A stretch of DNA of 27,067 nucleotides from an uncultured Clostridia bacterium (GCA_947584825.1 CANPWR010000006.1:1-27067); one strand, 5' to 3'; shown: positions 6,247 to 15,038, counted from the first letter of the stretch. Made by a program: numbers and translations. The notes: generated from the sequence alone by a model not told the origin.

Positions 6247-6336
6247 TTACTCAGCTTTCTCCTTAGGAGCTAAAACCTTGTAAACTATTGCTGCTAATGC
6301 ACCACCTACTAGAGGAGCTACAATAAATATACAAAG
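6247..6336 (-). pseudogene. Probable C-terminal remnant of an aquaporin/MIP channel
   Basis: On the minus strand an open stretch ends at the stop codon at 6247-6249. It encodes the segment APLVGGALAAIVYKVLAP followed by KEKAE, which reads like the last transmembrane helix and tail of MIP-family channels (glycerol facilitator/aquaporin). There is no start codon with a ribosome binding site. The sequence upstream runs into the gyrA terminator instead of further MIP sequence, so at most about 30 codons survive. I interpret it as the decayed end of a lost gene. A chance hydrophobic translation is the alternative. Confidence 0.5.
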
Positions 6337-6345
6337 GTATTTTAT

Positions 6346-6384
6346 AAATATAATAAAAGCTGTCAGTATAAAACCAACAGCTTT
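6346..6384 (-). terminator. Intrinsic terminator of gyrA
   Basis: On the minus strand AAAGCTGT pairs with ACAGCTTT (6377-6384 with 6356-6363) around a 13-nt loop, followed by TATTATATTT. It begins about 10 bases after the gyrA stop. Confidence 0.7.
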
Positions 6385-6393
6385 CGTTTTAAA

Positions 6394-9027
6394 CTATTGT
6401 TCTTCGTTTTCATCATTTACAATCTCATTTTGTTCTGCGTCTTTAGCTTCCTGCTCTTGAGCCTTCAATTCTTCTTCGCTCGGCTGCTCAACTTCTGAAA
6501 TATCAGCCGAATCATCATGTTCAGCACGGGTAAACGTAACAACGTGAGTATCTTCCTTCAGTTTCATCAGCCTTACTCCGGTCGCATATCTGCCCATAAC
6601 TCTTATATCGTTTGCACGAATCCTTATAACAACTCCGTCGCTTGAGATCATAATAATATCGTCGTCATCATCGACCACCTTAATGCCACATACATATCCC
6701 TTTTTATCAGAAACCTTGTAATTAAGCATTCCATAACCGCCACGGTTTTGAATTCTATAAGAATCCAAGCTTGAGCGTCTTCCTAATCCTTTATCGGAAA
6801 CAGTAAGAACTGTGGCCCCCTCACGTATCCTTGCCATTGAAACAACATAGTCTCCTTCACGAAGCTTTATAGCACGCACTCCGTGAGCCGTTCTTGACAT
6901 AGGGCGCATTTGACCTTCGTTTATCCTGATAACTTTTCCCTCGTGAGTTGCTACCATAACCTCATTTGAGCCGTCTGTCATTCTCGCTCCCATAATTTCG
7001 TCGCCTTCATCAATGCCAATAGCAATAAGACCATTCTTTCTGACGTTTTTATACTGCGAAAGCACTGTTCTTTTTATTTTGCCGTTTTTAGTGACCATTA
7101 TGAGGTATTTTCCCTCGTCAAAATCTTCGGTTTTTATCATTTGTGCTATTTTTTCGCCCTCAGTCAGCGGCAAAATATTTATAATGTTTGTTCCCCTTGA
7201 AGCCTTTGAACCCTCAGGAATTTCATAGCATTTCAGCTTATACATAATGCCCTTATTCGTGATGAACAAAACGTGGTCGTGAGTGGAACATATAAACATC
7301 TCTGAAACAAAGTCGTCTTCTCTTTGTTTCATTCCCGAAACTCCTCGTCCCCCTCGGTTCTGCGCCTTATATACCGAAACAGGCATTCTCTTTATATAAC
7401 CATTGTGCGTAAGTGTGACAACATTGTCCTCAACAGGAATTAGATCCTCAATGTCAACCTCTCCGCTGACATTTTCAATAGTTGTCCGTCTTTCATCACC
7501 GAATTTGTTCTTTATTTCATTGACTTCGTCGAGAATAATCTTAAGAACTCTGTCATGATTTGCGAGTATATCCTCATAGTCGGCAATCTTTTCTTTGAGT
7601 GCGTTAAATTCGTCAACTATCTTCTGTCTTTCCAGACCTGTAAGCTGTCCTAGTCGCATCTTGACTATCTCATCAGCCTGAACCTCAGTCATACCCTTAG
7701 TGTGCTCAGTAAGCTGGGTATCTCCCAGAAGTATTGCCATATCCTCGTTCTTGAAACGCTCTAGTAATCTTTGTTTACCCTCTTGAATCGTCTTAGAAGA
7801 ACGAAGAATATTAATAACCTCATCTATATTATCAATAGCAAGACAATAACCCTGCAATATGTGAGCTCTGTCCTTTGCTTTTCTTAAATCATAACGTGTT
7901 CTATTTTCAATAACCTCGACCTGGAAATCGAGATAATGCTCAAGCATCTGCTTAAGAGTAAGTATTTTCGGCACTCCGTCAACAAGTGCAAGCATAATAG
8001 CTCCGACTGTATCCTGAAGCTGAGTATATGAAAACAGCTTATTTAAAACGACCTGCGGAATTGCATCTTTTTTAAGTTCAACTACAATTCTCATTCCGTT
8101 TCTGTCCGATTCATCACGCAAGTCGTGGATACCGTCAATTCTCTTGTCCTTAACAAGGTTGGCTATACTCTCTAGCAGTCTTGATTTATTAACCATATAA
8201 GGAATCTCATGTACAAGAATACAGTTTCTTCCCTTAATTTCCTCTATTGAAGTTTTAGCTCTAAGGGTGATCTTTCCTCTTCCTGTTGCATAAGCGGCAC
8301 GAATCCCTGCTCTGCCCATGATTATTCCACCCGTCGGGAAATCAGGTCCCTTTATGCAGCCCATAAGCTCTTCAAGAGTACAATCCGGATTTTCAACAAG
8401 AAGGCTAAGAGCATCAACGACCTCCGCTAAGTTATGCGGAGGTATGTTTGTCGCCATGCCGACAGCAATACCCGTTGAACCGTTTACCAAAAGCTGTGGA
8501 AAACGGCTCGGCAAAACCTGCGGTTCTTTCAGTCTGTCGTCATAGTTAGGCATAAACGGTACGGTTTCCTTGTTTATGTCGGTAAGCATATGAACAGACA
8601 TCTTTGCCATTTTCGCTTCGGTATAACGGTAAGCAGCAGGCGGATCACCGTCTATTGAACCAAAGTTTCCATGACCGTCAACCAAAGGATAACGCAATGA
8701 AAAGCTTTGCGCCATACGTACAAGTGCATCGTAAACAGATGCATCTCCGTGTGGATGGTATCTTCCCAAAACTGCTCCTACCGTATCAGCACATTTTCTG
8801 TAAGCTTTATCAGGAGTTATTCCGTTTTCGTGCAAGGTATATAATATTCTTCTGTGAACCGGCTTTAAACCGTCACGAACGTCAGGCAAAGCACGGGAAA
8901 CAATAACTGCCATAGAATATTGAATGAAAGATGTTTTCATTTCATTTTCAATATCTCTTACAATTAATTTATTATCAAAATTTCCTCCGTCGGAAAAAGA
9001 TTTTTCTTTGACTTCATTCTCTGACAC
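6394..9027 (-). CDS. gyrA: DNA gyrase subunit A
   Basis: GyrA is the DNA-cleaving subunit of gyrase, which with GyrB introduces negative supercoils using ATP. The 877-residue protein has the winged-helix/tower breakage domain, with HPHGDASVYDALVRMAQ at 91-107 and the catalytic tyrosine in RYTE (Tyr135). It has the GyrA box QNRGGRG near residue 557, followed by the six-bladed wrapping domain and a long acidic tail rich in Glu/Asp. The start is GTG at 9025-9027 behind a weak ribosome binding site, which leaves about 20 residues more than usual before the conserved DIENEMKTSFIQYSMAVIV; a later start is possible. At the quinolone-determining position equal to E. coli Ser83 it carries Ala96, while Asp100 is kept. 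It is the last gene of the replication operon and is followed by a terminator. Confidence 0.97.
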   Translation of the reverse strand: MSENEVKEKSFSDGGNFDNKLIVRDIENEMKTSFIQYSMAVIVSRALPDVRDGLKPVHRRILYTLHENGITPDKAYRKCADTVGAVLGRYHPHGDASVYDALVRMAQSFSLRYPLVDGHGNFGSIDGDPPAAYRYTEAKMAKMSVHMLTDINKETVPFMPNYDDRLKEPQVLPSRFPQLLVNGSTGIAVGMATNIPPHNLAEVVDALSLLVENPDCTLEELMGCIKGPDFPTGGIIMGRAGIRAAYATGRGKITLRAKTSIEEIKGRNCILVHEIPYMVNKSRLLESIANLVKDKRIDGIHDLRDESDRNGMRIVVELKKDAIPQVVLNKLFSYTQLQDTVGAIMLALVDGVPKILTLKQMLEHYLDFQVEVIENRTRYDLRKAKDRAHILQGYCLAIDNIDEVINILRSSKTIQEGKQRLLERFKNEDMAILLGDTQLTEHTKGMTEVQADEIVKMRLGQLTGLERQKIVDEFNALKEKIADYEDILANHDRVLKIILDEVNEIKNKFGDERRTTIENVSGEVDIEDLIPVEDNVVTLTHNGYIKRMPVSVYKAQNRGGRGVSGMKQREDDFVSEMFICSTHDHVLFITNKGIMYKLKCYEIPEGSKASRGTNIINILPLTEGEKIAQMIKTEDFDEGKYLIMVTKNGKIKRTVLSQYKNVRKNGLIAIGIDEGDEIMGARMTDGSNEVMVATHEGKVIRINEGQMRPMSRTAHGVRAIKLREGDYVVSMARIREGATVLTVSDKGLGRRSSLDSYRIQNRGGYGMLNYKVSDKKGYVCGIKVVDDDDDIIMISSDGVVIRIRANDIRVMGRYATGVRLMKLKEDTHVVTFTRAEHDDSADISEVEQPSEEELKAQEQEAKDAEQNEIVNDENEEQ

Positions 9028-9067
9028 AATATCACACTCTTTTCGTAATAATTTCTCTATCTGTTAT

Positions 9068-9769
9068 TTATTGAACTAATTCTTCTAATTCAAAGTCGTC
9101 GCCCAGCTTTTGGTCGAATACATACCTAAGCTCTTTAATTTCACTTTCAGTCAAGCATCTTTTAGGAAGAACATATATTGATTCCTTTTTTAAAAAGATT
9201 ATAAACATATCCTTTTTTTCCATAACTGACAAACCTGTATCACTAAAGTCAAAAACTCTCGGCGGAATTTTTATCGGTTCTTCACCCTCTTTGATAGCCT
9301 CGTCTATTTCCTCCTGTGGGATAACGGTTTCAATTGAAAACTTATTTTCATACAGCTTAAAAATGTACCTGTCGTCCTCAAGAGGTTTTAATGACTGCAT
9401 AAGCGTTTTTCTTATCTTTATCGGATTGTACCAAACAATAAAAATTACCGCCAAACATACAACAAAACAAAGCCATGAAGCAAAATTATCAGGTGCATTT
9501 ACTATTTGATAGATAAATAAAATAGCTAAAATGCCAAAAGCAACAGTCTTTAAAACATTTGATTTTAAAATATACTTTTTCTGATAGGCAATAAACGCTT
9601 CCTCTTCCTCGGTGTTTTTTATATCATATGATACCGAAAGATTCGGATTTACCTCTTCAAACGATTCATTTATTTCTTCCGCTGTTTCTTTTCTTAGTTC
9701 ATTAAGCTGTTTATCAAGAGTTGATTTTTCTGCTTTGGTTTCCTTACTCATACTAATTTTATACTTCAA
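9068..9769 (-). CDS. YcxB-like two-helix membrane protein of unknown function
   Basis: This 233-residue protein sits between gyrB and gyrA. It has a charged N-terminal region of about 70 residues, two closely spaced transmembrane helices (about 73-90 and 97-115), and a cytosolic C-terminal domain ending in IYVLPKRCLTESEIKELR. That ending resembles the YcxB-like C-terminal domain found in many Firmicutes membrane proteins. Function is unknown. The start is probably TTG at 9767-9769: GAGGGAGG lies about 10 bases upstream, whereas the first in-frame ATG (9751) is too far away. The TTG lies in a perfect hairpin (7-bp arms), which may limit translation. It is cotranscribed with the gyrase genes by position and strand. 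Confidence 0.7.
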   Translation of the reverse strand: MKYKISMSKETKAEKSTLDKQLNELRKETAEEINESFEEVNPNLSVSYDIKNTEEEEAFIAYQKKYILKSNVLKTVAFGILAILFIYQIVNAPDNFASWLCFVVCLAVIFIVWYNPIKIRKTLMQSLKPLEDDRYIFKLYENKFSIETVIPQEEIDEAIKEGEEPIKIPPRVFDFSDTGLSVMEKKDMFIIFLKKESIYVLPKRCLTESEIKELRYVFDQKLGDDFELEELVQ

Positions 9770-9778
9770 AAGAAGTAT
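9761..9778 (-). promoter_or_regulatory. Hairpin enclosing the TTG start of the gyrB-gyrA intergenic gene
   Basis: On the minus strand ATACTTC pairs perfectly with GAAGTAT around TTTT. The TTG start codon straddles the loop and the 3' arm, and the GAGGGAGG ribosome binding site lies just 5' of the stem. Confidence 0.5.
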
Positions 9779-9840
9779 TCCTCCCTCAAAAATTTTTACA
9801 CGTTAAAACATTCAACTGTTAAAGTATTATCTCCTCTTTG

Positions 9841-11835
9841 TTAAATGTCAAGGTTTTCTGCATACTTTGCATTCTTTTCAATAAAATCCTTTCTCGGAGC
9901 AACCTTATCTCCCATTAAAATTGTAAAGATCTCATCTGCTTTCTGAGCGTCCTCAAGCGTAATTTTAATCATCGTTCTTCTTTCAGGATCCATAGTTGTT
10001 TCCCAAAGTTGCTCTGGATCCATTTCACCCAGACCTTTATATCTCTGAACCTCTACTTTTAAATCGTTTTCACCTGCTAGCTCTTTGATATATTCATCTC
10101 TTTCCTCGTCAGAAAAAGCATACCTTACCTGCTTTCCTCTAAAAACCTTAAACAAAGGTGGCTGTGCAATATAAACGTGACCTTGTATTACTAGTTCCTT
10201 CATAAATCTGAAAAAGAAAGTCAGAAGTAGAGTTCTTATATGGCTTCCGTCAACATCGGCATCCGCCATAATTATTATCTTTCCGTAGCGAAGTCTTGTT
10301 ATATCAAAATCCTCACCGATACTTGTCCCGAGAGCGGTTACAACAGGCATTAGCTTTTCGTTTCCGTAAACCTTGTCTATTCTCGCCTTTTCAACATTCA
10401 ACATCTTTCCCCAAAGAGGCAAAATAGCCTGAAATCTTCTGTCTCTGCCTTCTTTTGCAGAACCGCCTGCAGAATCTCCCTCGACAATATATATCTCAGT
10501 ACCCTCTGCGCCTTTTTCAGAACAGTCTGCAAGCTTACCCGGAAGCTGTGCAGATTCAAGAGCAGATTTCCTTCTTGTTAAATCCCTTGCTTTCTTTGCT
10601 GCTTCTCTGGCTCTTTGAGCCGCTGTAGCTTTTTCAAAAATAGCCTTAGCCACAGTCGGGTTTTCCTCAAGATAGTTCATAAGCTTTTCACTTACTATCT
10701 TATCAACCAAAGGTCTTACTTCTGGATTACCCAATCTGCCCTTTGTTTGACCCTCAAACTCGCAGTTTGTCAGTTTAACAGATACAATAGCAGTAATACC
10801 CTCTCGAACATCATCGCCAAGAAGCTTTTCACCGTCCTTGAGAAGATTAAACTTCTTTCCGTAGTCGTTAATAACTCTGGTGAGTGCGTTTTTAAATCCT
10901 GTTTCGTGGGTTCCGCCATCGATGGTATGAATATTGTTGGCAAAGCTCATAACAAATTCGTTATAGCTGTCGTTATACTGCAATGCAACCTCTGCATAAC
11001 TGTCTCCTGCAGAGCCGTTTATATAAATAACTTCAGGAATTATGGCGTCAAGTCCTCTTACGTTATGAATGTGGGTCACAAACTCTCTTATTCCGCCCTC
11101 ATAATGCAGAGTTTCAGATTTAATATCGTTTTCGTTTCTGACGTCAGAAAACACAATTTTTATTCCTGCGTTCAAAAAAGCTTGTTCACGAAGTCTTTTT
11201 AACAGAGTATCATAGTCATACACCGTTTCAGAAAAAATCTCAGGATCAGCCTTGAACATAACAGTTGTTCCTGTTTTATCTGTTTTTCCTATTACCTTCA
11301 GCTCCTCAAAATAATGACCTCTGTCAAATCTCTGAAAGTGAATATTTTCACCGTCATAAACAGTGAGTTCCAACCACTCTGAAAGTGCATTTACAACAGA
11401 CGCTCCAACTCCATGGAGTCCTCCTGCAACTTTATATCCGCCTCCGCCGAATTTACCTCCTGCGTGAAGAATCGTATAAACAACAGTAGCAGCCGAAATA
11501 CCCTCCTTAGGGTGGATTCCTGTAGGTATTCCTCGACCGTCATCGGAAACTCTAATAATTTCTCCCGGTAAAATTTCAACCTTTATTTCGTCACAATATC
11601 CTGCAAGCGCCTCATCAATTGAGTTATCAACAATTTCATAAACCAGATGATGCAAGCCTCTTGCTCCTGTCGAACCAATATACATTCCAGGTCTTTTTCT
11701 TACTGCCTCAAGACCCTCTAATACTTGAATCTGGCTTTCATCATAACTAATATTTTCATCAACTTGAGAAATACTTTCATTAGTTATTTCTTCATCAACG
11801 CTTATTTCTTTGCTTTCAATTTCCTGATTACTCAA
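9841..11835 (-). CDS. gyrB: DNA gyrase subunit B
   Basis: GyrB is the ATPase subunit of gyrase. The 664-residue protein shows the GHKL ATP site (EIVDNSIDEA at about 67-76, VSDDGRGIPTG near 97-107, GGLHGVGASVVNALS), the transducer domain, and the Toprim metal-binding region with EGDSAGG and DADVDGSHIRTLLLTF. The conserved PLRGK/PLKGK segment after the Toprim Glu reads PLWGKMLNVEKA. A roughly 30-residue acidic N-terminal extension precedes the usual start of the family. The start is TTG at 11833-11835 with AAGGAGG 7 bases upstream. It is downstream of remB and upstream of the YcxB-like gene, in the same operon as dnaA-dnaN-recF by arrangement. Confidence 0.97.
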   Translation of the reverse strand: MSNQEIESKEISVDEEITNESISQVDENISYDESQIQVLEGLEAVRKRPGMYIGSTGARGLHHLVYEIVDNSIDEALAGYCDEIKVEILPGEIIRVSDDGRGIPTGIHPKEGISAATVVYTILHAGGKFGGGGYKVAGGLHGVGASVVNALSEWLELTVYDGENIHFQRFDRGHYFEELKVIGKTDKTGTTVMFKADPEIFSETVYDYDTLLKRLREQAFLNAGIKIVFSDVRNENDIKSETLHYEGGIREFVTHIHNVRGLDAIIPEVIYINGSAGDSYAEVALQYNDSYNEFVMSFANNIHTIDGGTHETGFKNALTRVINDYGKKFNLLKDGEKLLGDDVREGITAIVSVKLTNCEFEGQTKGRLGNPEVRPLVDKIVSEKLMNYLEENPTVAKAIFEKATAAQRAREAAKKARDLTRRKSALESAQLPGKLADCSEKGAEGTEIYIVEGDSAGGSAKEGRDRRFQAILPLWGKMLNVEKARIDKVYGNEKLMPVVTALGTSIGEDFDITRLRYGKIIIMADADVDGSHIRTLLLTFFFRFMKELVIQGHVYIAQPPLFKVFRGKQVRYAFSDEERDEYIKELAGENDLKVEVQRYKGLGEMDPEQLWETTMDPERRTMIKITLEDAQKADEIFTILMGDKVAPRKDFIEKNAKYAENLDI

Positions 11836-11887
11836 AATAATCCTCCTTAAATTGCAAATACAATTTATATTTTTTATACCTTAAAAT

Positions 11888-12142
11888 TTATTTTTTCACA
11901 AACCTTTTTTTCAATGTGGCTGTTGAGATCTGAGAAATATAAACAGTTTCATTAAAATCCTCATCTAGGCAAACAATAAAACTTTTAGGAAGTTCATATG
12001 ATACATTAACGATCCTGTTCATTTTTTCAGCACTGCTTAAAAAATCCTTAGTATGCTTAGATATTGAAGACTTTTCTATATCGAAAATTCCTATAAGATT
12101 CTTAGTATTTATCAAAACATCATTGCCAAGATGTAAAAACAT
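11888..12142 (-). CDS. remB: RemB/YaaB-type DUF370 regulator
   Basis: This 84-residue protein belongs to the extracellular matrix regulator (RemA/RemB, DUF370) family. It is the usual small gene between recF and gyrB in Firmicutes (yaaB in B. subtilis). It starts MFLHLGNDVLINTKNLIGIFD and ends with PKSFIVCLDE..NETVYISQISTATLKKR, matching the family strand pattern. RemA relatives bind DNA; the role of RemB is less well known, so a regulatory role is inferred by family. GAAGGGAG lies upstream of the ATG. Distances to recF (34 bases) and gyrB (52 bases) fit one operon. Confidence 0.85.
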   Translation of the reverse strand: MFLHLGNDVLINTKNLIGIFDIEKSSISKHTKDFLSSAEKMNRIVNVSYELPKSFIVCLDEDFNETVYISQISTATLKKRFVKK

Positions 12143-12176
12143 AAATCTCCCTTCTGATTTTCAACAACACTATTTG

Positions 12177-13295
12177 TTATCTGTTTATAATTTTTCCGTT
12201 TTTTATATAAAAGGTTCTTCCTTTATTGCCATTTAACTTTATGTTTTCACAGCAGGTTATAAACACCTGCATATCTGATATTCTTGATAAAACAAAATCC
12301 TGCCGTTTATTATCAAGCTCGGATAAAACATCGTCAAGCAATATGCACGGAGCTTCTTTTGTTTCTTCAAATAAAATATACGCCTGTGCAATTTTAAAAA
12401 CTAATGCTACTGATCTGCATTGCCCCTGAGAGCCGAATTCTCTACAATTAAGACCGTTTATTTTTGAAATCAAATCATCTCTCTGGATACCTATTGTAGT
12501 AAAGCCTGCTTTTATATCTTCCTGTCTGGCTTTTTTAAGCTTTGACAAATATTCATTTGCCATTTCGCCGTTATAATCACTTCTATTTTCCAGATTATCG
12601 AAAACTGACGACTCATATAAAATTTCGAGATTTTCTTTACCCTGAGAAATTTCATTATACAGTCTTGCTGCATAAATATTCAGTTTTTTTGTATAAGCAT
12701 ATCTTATAACTGAAATATAAGAACCAAGCCTTGACATCTGCTCGTCCCATACATCAAGCTCATCAGCTGATGATTTTCCAATACTGATATTTTTCAAAAG
12801 AAAATTTCGCTGTATAAGAATTTCATCATATTTATTTAAAACTCTTCTATAAGAATTTTTTATCTGTGATGCACAAATATCTACAAACTTTCTTCTGTTA
12901 TCCGGAGATCCTTTTGAAATAAATAAGTCCTCCGGTGTAAAAACAACACAACACAAATTTCCAAACAAATCAGATGTATTTCTAAGAGGAACTCCATTCA
13001 ATTTTATATATTTATCTTTTAAATTTGATTTTGATAGTTTGTATTTTATATTTTGTTTTCTAAAACTATTTTCAAATGAGATTTCAATATTAAAACTTTG
13101 ACAGTTTAAATTTATCAAATCTTTATCTTTAGAATTTCTAAAGCTTTTAAGACCGCTGCAAAGCCAAATTGCCTCTATAAGATTTGTTTTTCCCTGAGCA
13201 TTGTCTCCGCAAATTACGTTAATACGTTTATCAGCATCAATATTTATATCTGATAAATTTTTAAATCCGTCAATTTTTATATTTGAAATAAACAT
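12177..13295 (-). CDS. recF: DNA replication and repair protein RecF
   Basis: RecF is an SMC-like ATPase that with RecO and RecR loads RecA at gaps in damaged or stalled replication sites. The 372-residue product has the Walker A GDNAQGKT (30-37), the ABC-type signature region GSQGQCRSVALVFKIAQ, and the Walker B ILLDDVLSELD, all in expected order, with normal length. It starts 3 bases after the stop of the S4-domain gene and has only a modest GGAG ribosome binding site within that gene's 3' end, so translational coupling is likely. Confidence 0.96.
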   Translation of the reverse strand: MFISNIKIDGFKNLSDINIDADKRINVICGDNAQGKTNLIEAIWLCSGLKSFRNSKDKDLINLNCQSFNIEISFENSFRKQNIKYKLSKSNLKDKYIKLNGVPLRNTSDLFGNLCCVVFTPEDLFISKGSPDNRRKFVDICASQIKNSYRRVLNKYDEILIQRNFLLKNISIGKSSADELDVWDEQMSRLGSYISVIRYAYTKKLNIYAARLYNEISQGKENLEILYESSVFDNLENRSDYNGEMANEYLSKLKKARQEDIKAGFTTIGIQRDDLISKINGLNCREFGSQGQCRSVALVFKIAQAYILFEETKEAPCILLDDVLSELDNKRQDFVLSRISDMQVFITCCENIKLNGNKGRTFYIKNGKIINR

Positions 13296-13298
13296 AAA

Positions 13299-13517
13299 TT
13301 AAATAATTTCAATCTCCGTATTTAATTCTTCTATAGTTACAATATCTCCGGTTCGAACTTTTTTCCCTCTCATAGTACAAACCTCATCGTTAATCTTAAC
13401 AGAACCGTCTTGAATAATTTCTTTCGCAATCCCGCCGGTTTCTGCAATACCGGAATATTTAAGCAGAGAGTCAAGTTTAATAAATTCTGTTTTTATTTTT
13501 ATTTGTTTCTTTTCCAT
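13299..13517 (-). CDS. yaaA: S4-domain RNA-binding protein of the YaaA/RlbA type
   Basis: This 72-residue protein consists essentially of one S4-like RNA-binding domain: FIKLDSLLKYSGIAETGGIAKEIIQDGSVKIND, then a strand pair containing RGKKVRTGDIV. It is the standard small gene between dnaN and recF in Firmicutes (yaaA/rlbA). The family is thought to act in ribosome assembly or RNA binding; the precise role is unsettled. It starts 19 bases after dnaN and is nearly fused to recF. Confidence 0.9.
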   Translation of the reverse strand: MEKKQIKIKTEFIKLDSLLKYSGIAETGGIAKEIIQDGSVKINDEVCTMRGKKVRTGDIVTIEELNTEIEII

Positions 13518-13536
13518 CTAATTCTCTTCTTTTAAT

Positions 13537-14643
13537 TTATTCACTTTTCAATCTTACCGGTAAAACTAAAAATGTATAATTATCTGAATTAAGAGGAACA
13601 ATCTTCATAGGAAGATTTCCACCGTTCATTTGTAATTTAACCTTGTCATCTGTAATCGTTTTAAGCGGATCAAGTAAAAATTTGCAGTTAAATCCTATCT
13701 CTATCATCGGTCCTGATACATCAACGCTTATTTCATCACTTATTTTTCCTATAGAAGTTGAACATGAAAGATTAAGCTGACCATTATCAAATATACATCT
13801 TACCGGACTTTTAACCCTTTCATTTATTAATAGAGACGCTCTTTCAAGACAGTCTATCAAATCCTTTGTATTTACAATGACTTCTGTATTACAAGTTTTT
13901 GGAATAGAACCCTGATAATTATGAAATTCTCCTTCAATAAGTCTTGAATATACCAAATACCCCGATATATCAAAAATAATATGGTTTTTAGAAATATAAA
14001 CAATGCAATTCTCATCTTCTTCTTCATTGAGAAGTTTTATGACTTCTCTCAAAGCATTTGAAGGTACTACAAATTTAAAGTCATTTGTCGTATTTATACT
14101 TTCTGTTCTTACAGCAAGTCTGTATCCATCAAGAGAAACCATATTAAAAATACCATTTTTTATTTCAAAAAGCTCTCCCTTTAAAATCGGTTTTGTATCA
14201 ACAACAGCAACAGCAAAAATTGTTTGTCTAATCATATCCTTTAAAATTCCTTGAGAAATTGCAAATTTATCTTCACTGTCAGCTTCAGGCAATTCTGGAT
14301 ATTCTTCAGCAGACATTGCACTTACTGTATATTCAGTCACACCGCTTGAAATTTTAACCTGCATATTTTGACTTACTTCAATAAGAATATCATCAGTAGG
14401 CATTCTTTTTATAATATCTGCTAGAAGTCTCGAATTTACGATAAATTCACCGATGTCCTCAGATTTAACTGAAATCTCAGTTCTTATACCTATTTCTAAG
14501 TCATATCCTGTAAGCTCCAAAATATTATTTTGAAGTTTCATTTTTATTCCTTCCAATGCAGGAATAGCAGATTTATCAGAAGCTGCTTTTGAAACATTTA
14601 TAACAGCTTCATATAAGCTTTGTTTATTACATAGTAATTTCAT
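13537..14643 (-). CDS. dnaN: DNA polymerase III sliding clamp (beta subunit)
   Basis: DnaN is the ring-shaped clamp that tethers DNA polymerase and repair factors to DNA. The 368-residue product has three clamp folds. Recognisable parts include the N-terminal LYEAVINVSKAASDKSAIPALEG, the central SAEEYPELPE with DGYRLAVR, and the C-terminal NYTFLVLPVRL, which closes the protein as in most DnaN. AAGGGAG precedes the ATG by about 8 bases. The gene is downstream of dnaA across a 395-base gap that holds the DnaA-trio and probably part of the origin. Confidence 0.97.
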   Translation of the reverse strand: MKLLCNKQSLYEAVINVSKAASDKSAIPALEGIKMKLQNNILELTGYDLEIGIRTEISVKSEDIGEFIVNSRLLADIIKRMPTDDILIEVSQNMQVKISSGVTEYTVSAMSAEEYPELPEADSEDKFAISQGILKDMIRQTIFAVAVVDTKPILKGELFEIKNGIFNMVSLDGYRLAVRTESINTTNDFKFVVPSNALREVIKLLNEEEDENCIVYISKNHIIFDISGYLVYSRLIEGEFHNYQGSIPKTCNTEVIVNTKDLIDCLERASLLINERVKSPVRCIFDNGQLNLSCSTSIGKISDEISVDVSGPMIEIGFNCKFLLDPLKTITDDKVKLQMNGGNLPMKIVPLNSDNYTFLVLPVRLKSE

Positions 14644-15038
14644 AAAAATTCTCCCTTAAAAAAATAAATAATATAAATAATAAATATAGTAGTAGTAGTA
14701 GAGGCTGTTTAAAACTATAAAAACTATCTCAAACGCCGTCTGCTGCTGAACTAATTTATAAACAAACTTTCAAAAAGAATATATTTCTTTCAACACAAAA
14801 AAATATTATTAACTTATTTGAACTGTTTTTAACTGTTGAAAAGAAATATTTATCAAAAAATATTTGAAAAATCAAGAACATTTAAAAACTTACAAAAATT
14901 ATAAGTTAAAAAGTTAAATTGTATAAGTTTAATGTTTTAAAATTTAAATGTTTAATGCTAATTTAATCAATAAAATGATTAATCTAAAAAATATTTACTG
15001 TTTAAAACAATGTTGAAAATATATAAGTATTACTTTAA
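14644..15038. other. Probable oriC unwinding region between dnaA and dnaN
   Basis: This 395-base, very AT-rich gap is in the place of the DNA-unwinding part of Bacillus-type origins. It contains a DnaA-trio run, an adjoining pure A/T stretch toward dnaN (14655-14687), and repeated DnaA-box-like 9-mers. These read TTTTCAACA or TTTTAAACA on the minus strand at 14705-14715, 14833-14843, 14998-15008 and 15011-15019. One in the other orientation lies at 14787-14795, and a looser one at 14823-14833. I saw no canonical TTATCCACA. No gene is present. Confidence 0.7.
14687..14701 (+). promoter_or_regulatory. DnaA-trio element (five TAG repeats)
   Basis: TAG is repeated five times, read as CTA repeats on the dnaN coding strand. 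It lies between a short GC-bearing patch (GCCTC on the minus strand) and the AT-rich stretch before dnaN. This has the same order and polarity as the B. subtilis DnaA-trio, on which DnaA assembles along one strand to open the origin. Confidence 0.65.

Noticed and set aside
10615..11202. Long antisense ORF (195 codons) within gyrB
   Set aside because: It is a shadow of the well-supported gyrB frame, with no recognisable domain.
13352..13362. GGTTCGAAC, resembling a tRNA T-arm
   Set aside because: It lies inside the S4-domain gene with no matching acceptor or anticodon stems. No tRNA was seen in the window.
14644..15038. Direct repeats in the dnaA-dnaN gap as a CRISPR-like or plasmid iteron array
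   Set aside because: The repeats are short, irregularly spaced and in both orientations, without spacers or cas genes. Origin elements explain them better.
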